From: Anaerolineaceae bacterium
Lineage (GTDB): Bacteria; Chloroflexota; Anaerolineae; 4572-78
NCBI GenBank assembly: GCA_024762375.1
Contig: JANTHQ010000121.1
Span: 1-6,272, forward strand
Direction: 5' to 3'
Length of the DNA: 6,272 nt
In this document: piece by piece, positions 1 to 3,581 of the stretch
Position numbering within the stretch: position 1 is the first letter of the stretch
Layout: every line of letters begins with the position of its first letter
The notes under the pieces: model-generated
Told to the model about the DNA's origin: nothing
Databases searched by the model: none
Seen by the model: the letters and a program-made list of their open reading frames with translations, nothing else
Made by a program: the position numbers and the translations under genes

Positions 1-1290
1 TACCACCCGCTTCGCCGTTCGCCCCACCGAATCAATCAGATGGTCGCGGTCATATCGGAATGCAGAGCCGACATCGCCGATGATGCGGTCTTTGTGTTCC
101 TGCTTGCGCTGTTCCAAATGTGCGGTAATGGATTGCCACTGTCGCAAATCGGCATTGACCAGCCAGTCAATCAGTTCATTCACCCGATGGTCGATAACGC
201 GCGGGGTATCGCCCACCACATTCAGTTCAAACTCGCGTTTGATGCGGTCTCGGTTGAGTAAATCGAACACACGCGGCAGGCGCAGCGTTTCGTCGAAATA
301 TTCATTGCCCCGTTTTTCCATCTCCAGCAGCACATTATCCACATCTGCCAGCCGAAGTTTGAATTCGCGGGTCATATCGTCGCGGTATAGCGCCAATTGC
401 TGTTCAATATCATCCAACATTTTGAAATCATCGGCGAGCAATGTCAGCCGGTTGTTGGTGATATCCAAATAATGGGTCAGCAAGCGGTTGCCCACGCCCA
501 ACGGGTTGAGGAATTTCAGCCGCACCCGCTCGGTTTCGTCCAGCGCATCGTGGATGAATTTTTCCAGCGCCTCAAATCGGCTGGATTCCCATTCGGCGGG
601 ATTGCCCTGTTTGGCACGCAACGCCTTGCGCGCGCTCACCGGGAAAATCTCCACCTCGGTGTCGAGGAGTGAAACGCTGTTGCGATGCACAAAATCAACT
701 ACCTGCTGCAATTCAGCCTCTGTTTCAAAAATATCAATTTTGTTCACCACGATGACCACTTTTTTACCCCAGTTTTTTATCTGCGTTAAAAACTGGCGTT
801 CACTTTCGGTAAACGGGCGGTCGGCAGAGGTGATGAACAGCACCAAATCGGAACGGGGGACGAATTCTTCGGTAATGGCCTGATGCTCTTGGATGATTGC
901 ATTGGTGCCGGGCGTATCCACAATATTGATGTGGCGCAGCATTTCGACCGGTTCAAAAATAGCATGCAAGTGTGGTTCGATGACCTGCCGCTGGCTGGCT
1001 TCGCCGTATTTTAGAATGTTGACTTCGGCGGTGGTGGGCGTGACACCTTCTTTCAGCAGGGTTTGGCCCAAAAGTGCATTGATGAATGCACTTTTCCCGG
1101 CGTTAAATTCGCCGACAATCACCAACAGAAACAGTTCATCAAGTTGGCGAATGGATTGTTTCAGCGTGGCATGGTCTTCTTCTGTCGCGCCGAGTTTTGC
1201 CAATATAACCTGTAAATCTGCCAGCCAGTTGCGTTCGGCTTTTAGCAGATCTTCCTGCTTGTTTGACAAAATTGATTGGAATATCGACAC
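1..1290 (-). CDS. Dynamin-like GTPase, FZL-type (C-terminus cut by window edge)
   Basis: The 430 visible codons encode a large GTPase of the dynamin superfamily, a group that uses GTP hydrolysis to remodel or fuse membranes. All G motifs are present: P-loop GEFNAGKS at residues 60-67, G2 threonines in TPTTAE at 84-89, DTPG at 125-128, NKID at 183-186 and SAR at 219-221. A helical N-terminus (about 1-50) precedes the G domain. From about residue 255 the protein is charged and helix-rich, as expected for the stalk. The segment around DTPGTN, EEFVPR and SADRP closely matches my memory of the plant and cyanobacterial FZL (FZO-like) proteins. The missing C-terminus should carry the remaining stalk and any membrane paddle or hydrophobic segment. 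The GTG start at 1288-1290 is chosen because AGGAG lies 7 bases upstream and the first in-frame ATG falls inside the G domain (residue 117). The gene is divergent from the CBS-ACT gene. Family assignment is firm; the FZL subgroup is likely; the membrane target is unknown. Confidence 0.9.
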   Translation of the reverse strand, partial: MSIFQSILSNKQEDLLKAERNWLADLQVILAKLGATEEDHATLKQSIRQLDELFLLVIVGEFNAGKSAFINALLGQTLLKEGVTPTTAEVNILKYGEASQRQVIEPHLHAIFEPVEMLRHINIVDTPGTNAIIQEHQAITEEFVPRSDLVLFITSADRPFTESERQFLTQIKNWGKKVVIVVNKIDIFETEAELQQVVDFVHRNSVSLLDTEVEIFPVSARKALRAKQGNPAEWESSRFEALEKFIHDALDETERVRLKFLNPLGVGNRLLTHYLDITNNRLTLLADDFKMLDDIEQQLALYRDDMTREFKLRLADVDNVLLEMEKRGNEYFDETLRLPRVFDLLNRDRIKREFELNVVGDTPRVIDHRVNELIDWLVNADLRQWQSITAHLEQRKQEHKDRIIGDVGSAFRYDRDHLIDSVGRTAKRVV

Positions 1291-1297
1291 TTATTTT

Positions 1298-1302
1298 CTC
1301 CT
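1298..1302 (-). promoter_or_regulatory. Ribosome binding site of the dynamin-like GTPase gene
   Basis: The minus strand reads AGGAG here, 7 bases before the GTG at 1290. It decides the choice of a GTG start, because no ATG lies nearby in frame. Confidence 0.75.
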
Positions 1303-1343
1303 GAATTGTTGGCATTCACCGTTAAATTTGGTAGAATAACGAT

Positions 1344-1362
1344 AGGCAAGAATTACTTGCCT
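1344..1362. repeat. Perfect 7-bp inverted repeat, possible operator
   Basis: AGGCAAG at 1344-1350 and its exact complement CTTGCCT at 1356-1362 flank a 5-base AATTA spacer. It could be an operator half-site pair or a small hairpin in the 5' leader of the GTPase transcript. If the minus-strand TATAAC at 1374-1369 is a -10 box, transcription would begin near the right arm, a usual place for a repressor site. No long T run follows on either strand, so a terminator is unlikely. Confidence 0.45.
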
Positions 1363-1512
1363 GCCACAGTTATATTTTTGGAACATTTGAAAACTGATTG
1401 TTATCACCGTGCGATGGTTGCACGCACATACGCTTAAATTGTATCAGAATGTAGTAAATGGTCAAGATAGACCAATAGCCTATTGCAATTTTTATCACGC
1501 GTAACTAAAAAC

Positions 1513-1518
1513 AGGAGG
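1513..1518 (+). promoter_or_regulatory. Strong ribosome binding site of the CBS-ACT gene
   Basis: A full AGGAGG lies 7 bases upstream of the ATG at 1526. This is near-ideal spacing and fixes the start. Confidence 0.85.
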
Positions 1519-1525
1519 AAACCCA

Positions 1526-2185
1526 ATGTTTGTACGCGACAACATGTCTTCGCCCGTAGTAACCATTACCCCCGATGTGCCATTCCAAGATGCACTCAAA
1601 TTGATGCGTGACAACGATTTTCGGCGTTTGCCGGTCGTTGACAAATTCGGAAAACTGATCGGCATCGTCTCCGAGCGCGATTTGCTGTACGCCTCGCCTT
1701 CCCCGGCATCAACTTTGAGTGTTTGGGAAATGAACTACCTGCTCAGCAAAATTACCGTGGAAAAAGTGATGACCATAAACGTCGTCACCACCACACCCGA
1801 CACCCCACTGGAGCGGGCGGCATACGTTTTGGCGAAAGAAAAATTCGGCGGGTTGCCCGTGGTCGATGATGAAGACCATCCCATTGGCATCATCACCGAA
1901 ACGGATATCTTCCGTGCGATGGTAGAAATGCTCGGCGGCGGCGAAACCGGCCTGCGTTTGACGCTGCATGTGCCGGGCAACAAAGGCGTGCTGGCTAAAA
2001 TCGCGACTGCTGTTTTTGAACAAAACGGCAATATCATCAGTGTGGGCACATTCGATATTGATGACCCCACCCAAAAAGGCATCGTCCTAAAAGTTACCGG
2101 CGTCGAAGAGCGACAACTCATCGACGTGCTGGAATCATTGGGCGACCATGTGGTCGATGCCCGTGTCTGCTCCGGCACGGATTGA
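1526..2185 (+). CDS. CBS-CBS-ACT domain protein, AcuB-like
   Basis: This complete 219-residue protein has two CBS domains followed by an ACT domain. The first CBS domain covers about residues 1-57, with RDNMSSPVVTI at its start and GIVSERDLL near its end. The second covers about 78-133, with VEKVMTINVVTT and GIITETDIFRAM. The ACT domain spans about 142-216 and opens with LTLHVPGNKGVLAKIA. Paired CBS domains (a Bateman module) bind adenine nucleotides such as AMP or ATP, and ACT domains bind amino acids or other small ligands, so this is most likely a soluble cytoplasmic sensor. Domain order and length match Bacillus AcuB (about 214 residues), known from the acetoin-utilisation locus. No acuA or acuC lies beside it here, so a role in acetoin metabolism should not be assumed. 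No catalytic domain is present. It has a strong ribosome binding site and its own terminator, and appears monocistronic. Confidence 0.93.
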   Translation: MFVRDNMSSPVVTITPDVPFQDALKLMRDNDFRRLPVVDKFGKLIGIVSERDLLYASPSPASTLSVWEMNYLLSKITVEKVMTINVVTTTPDTPLERAAYVLAKEKFGGLPVVDDEDHPIGIITETDIFRAMVEMLGGGETGLRLTLHVPGNKGVLAKIATAVFEQNGNIISVGTFDIDDPTQKGIVLKVTGVEERQLIDVLESLGDHVVDARVCSGTD

Positions 2186-2210
2186 TGTACAATTAGGCAT
2201 TCCGTTTAAT
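2182..2210 (+). promoter_or_regulatory. Candidate sigma-70 promoter for the glycosyltransferase gene
   Basis: TTGATG (2182-2187, 4 of 6 to consensus) and TTTAAT (2205-2210, 5 of 6) are separated by exactly 17 bases. The -35 box overlaps the stop codon of the CBS-ACT gene. The predicted start point near 2217 falls in the left arm of the hairpin at 2214-2243. TACAAT at 2188-2193 is a possible alternative -10, but it has no good -35. This is a motif match only. Confidence 0.35.
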
Positions 2211-2213
2211 ACC

Positions 2214-2247
2214 AGGGGGCAATCTCTCAGTGGGTTGCCCTCTTTTT
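2214..2247 (+). terminator. Rho-independent terminator after the CBS-ACT gene
   Basis: AGGGGGCAA (2214-2222) pairs with TTGCCCTCT (2235-2243) in a 9-bp stem with one G-U pair. Further weak pairs may extend it inward. A T run at 2243-2247 follows directly. It lies 29 bases after the CBS-ACT stop codon and should end that transcript. It may also act in the 5' leader of the glycosyltransferase mRNA. Confidence 0.75.
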
Positions 2248-2268
2248 CTGGAAATATTGACGCAGCGC

Positions 2269-2273
2269 GGGGG
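2269..2273 (+). promoter_or_regulatory. G-rich ribosome binding site of the glycosyltransferase gene
   Basis: GGGGG followed by AAAT precedes the ATG at 2278. It is a weak, non-standard Shine-Dalgarno (GGGGGAAA rather than GGAGG), but together with the family-typical MRIGIF start it favours 2278 over the GTG at 2230. Confidence 0.5.
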
Positions 2274-2277
2274 AAAT

Positions 2278-3579
2278 ATGCGCATTGGGATTTTCACCAA
2301 CACCTATAAACCGGAAATTAACGGCGTCGTGCGGTCTATCAGCACGTTTCGCGATGAGTTGGAACGACAGGGACATGTGGTGTACATTTTCGCACCGGAA
2401 TCTCCGGGATATGCGGATTATAAAGATTCGGAACCGGGTATTTTCCGCTATCCTGCCATTCGATTGCCGGTGGCAGAAAATTACCCGCTGGCCATTCCCG
2501 TTTCGCCGCACATCGACTGGGTGGTTCCCCGCCTAAAATTGGATATCATCCACAGCCAGCACCCGGTTTTGCTGGGTGAAGAAGCCGTGAATTTTGCAAA
2601 ACGTTTGAATTTACCGCTCATTTTCACCCATCACACGCAATACGAGGAATATGCCCACTATATTCCATTCAACCGAAACATCGTCAAAACGCTCACCCGC
2701 GAAGTGGTGCGCTCATACCTGATTCGCAACGTGCGTATCATCGCCCCCACCGAAAGTATGCGCACCCAAATTGCCGAGCAGTATCCCGTTATCCGTGACC
2801 GGTTGCGGGTGCTACCCAGCCCGGTCGATTTGTCGCATTTCTATTTCGACCCCCAAAAAGGCTCGGACATCCGCGAAAAACACCATCTGAAAAATACGTT
2901 CGTGTTTGTGTCTGTGTCGAGGCTGACGCCCGAAAAAAACGTTTCGACGCTGCTGCGCGCTTTCGCACAAGCCACCAGCGGGCATCCCGATACCCGGCTG
3001 ATGCTGGTTGGCAATGGGCCGATGCGGCACGAACTCGAGACGTTGGCACAGCGGCTTCAAATTGCAGAACGGGTAATTTTTGTCGGTGCGGTTGATTACG
3101 ATGAAGTCCCGGCGTATCTTTCTGCGGGCGATGTGTTCGCGTTTGCCTCAACGACAGAAACGCAGGGGTTGGTGACGCTGGAAGCGATGGCCACCGGCTG
3201 TCCGGTCATCGTGGTAAACGCCCCCGGCAATCGCGATGTGGCACGGAATGAGGAAAATGGGTTGGTTGTCGCCAACGCGGTTACCGAGCTCGCGCTGGCG
3301 ATGCAACGCATCATCAAAGATGAAGACCTGCGGCGGCAATTGGGCGAAGGCGCACAAAAAACGGCGCGGGAATATTCCGCGCCGCCATTGACGAAAAAAT
3401 TGGTTCGTTTGTATACCGATGCCATTGCCGCCTACCGCGAAAATCCACTGAATTACAAACGGTTTTCCCGCGAAGCCGATGAGCCCCGACAATTTCCGCC
3501 CCAATGGCTGACGGAAATCACCGGCACCACCGAGTGGTTCGACTCACTGGCGGCATTTTGGAAAAATTTCGGCACCTGA
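2278..3579 (+). CDS. GT4-family glycosyltransferase, probable glycolipid (diacylglycerol) glucosyltransferase
   Basis: This complete 433-residue retaining glycosyltransferase has two Rossmann-like (GT-B) halves. The N-terminal half begins MRIGIFTNTYKPEINGVV, the usual acceptor-side glycine-rich loop, and carries the FTHHTQYEEYAHYI motif at 116-129. The C-terminal nucleotide-sugar half has VSRLTPEKNVSTLL (212-225), VGNGP (244-248) and the EX7E signature, E294 and E302, in ETQGLVTLE. The HTQYEEYAHY motif and ETQGL recall enzymes that move glucose from UDP-glucose to diacylglycerol, so membrane glycolipid synthesis at the inner leaflet is the best guess. Other GT4 acceptors cannot be excluded. 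The tail after residue 385 is rich in aromatic residues. I prefer the ATG at 2278 to the in-frame GTG at 2230: the GTG lies inside the terminator hairpin, would add 16 non-family residues, and lacks a ribosome site. The ATG has a G-rich site 4 bases upstream. Confidence 0.92.
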   Translation: MRIGIFTNTYKPEINGVVRSISTFRDELERQGHVVYIFAPESPGYADYKDSEPGIFRYPAIRLPVAENYPLAIPVSPHIDWVVPRLKLDIIHSQHPVLLGEEAVNFAKRLNLPLIFTHHTQYEEYAHYIPFNRNIVKTLTREVVRSYLIRNVRIIAPTESMRTQIAEQYPVIRDRLRVLPSPVDLSHFYFDPQKGSDIREKHHLKNTFVFVSVSRLTPEKNVSTLLRAFAQATSGHPDTRLMLVGNGPMRHELETLAQRLQIAERVIFVGAVDYDEVPAYLSAGDVFAFASTTETQGLVTLEAMATGCPVIVVNAPGNRDVARNEENGLVVANAVTELALAMQRIIKDEDLRRQLGEGAQKTAREYSAPPLTKKLVRLYTDAIAAYRENPLNYKRFSREADEPRQFPPQWLTEITGTTEWFDSLAAFWKNFGT

Positions 3580-3581
3580 TT

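Larger units (their letters stand above)
1291..1525. other. Divergent intergenic region with inverted repeats
   Basis: These 235 bases separate the GTPase gene (leftward) from the CBS-ACT gene (rightward), so both promoters should lie here. The stretch is more A+T-rich than its surroundings and has no supported reading frame. Four inverted repeats are visible: AGGCAAG/CTTGCCT (1344-1362), CGTGC/GCACG (1408-1424), GGTC/GACC (1460-1473) and CAATAG/CTATTG (1473-1485). I could not find a convincing paired -35/-10 for either gene. The best single boxes are TATAAC on the minus strand (1374 down to 1369) and TTGAAA on the plus strand (1387-1392), each without a good partner at normal spacing. Confidence 0.7.

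Noticed and set aside
80..1339. Plus-strand open frames at 80-472, 488-883 and 893-1339
   Set aside because: They lie opposite the dynamin-like GTPase, whose G motifs are all intact in the minus-strand frame. The predicted products are Ser/Arg-rich and match no family.
1344..1380. Hairpin followed by TATATTTTTG as a terminator
   Set aside because: The T-rich stretch begins about 8 bases after the stem and is interrupted. No gene ends here on the plus strand, since both flanking genes start from this region.
1709..2178. Minus-strand open frames over the CBS-ACT gene
   Set aside because: The plus-strand gene has a perfect ribosome site and complete domains, while the antisense products show no motif.
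2230..2277. Upstream GTG start adding 16 residues to the glycosyltransferase
   Set aside because: The GTG sits in the loop of the terminator hairpin, has no ribosome binding site, and the extra residues precede the family-typical MRIGIF start.
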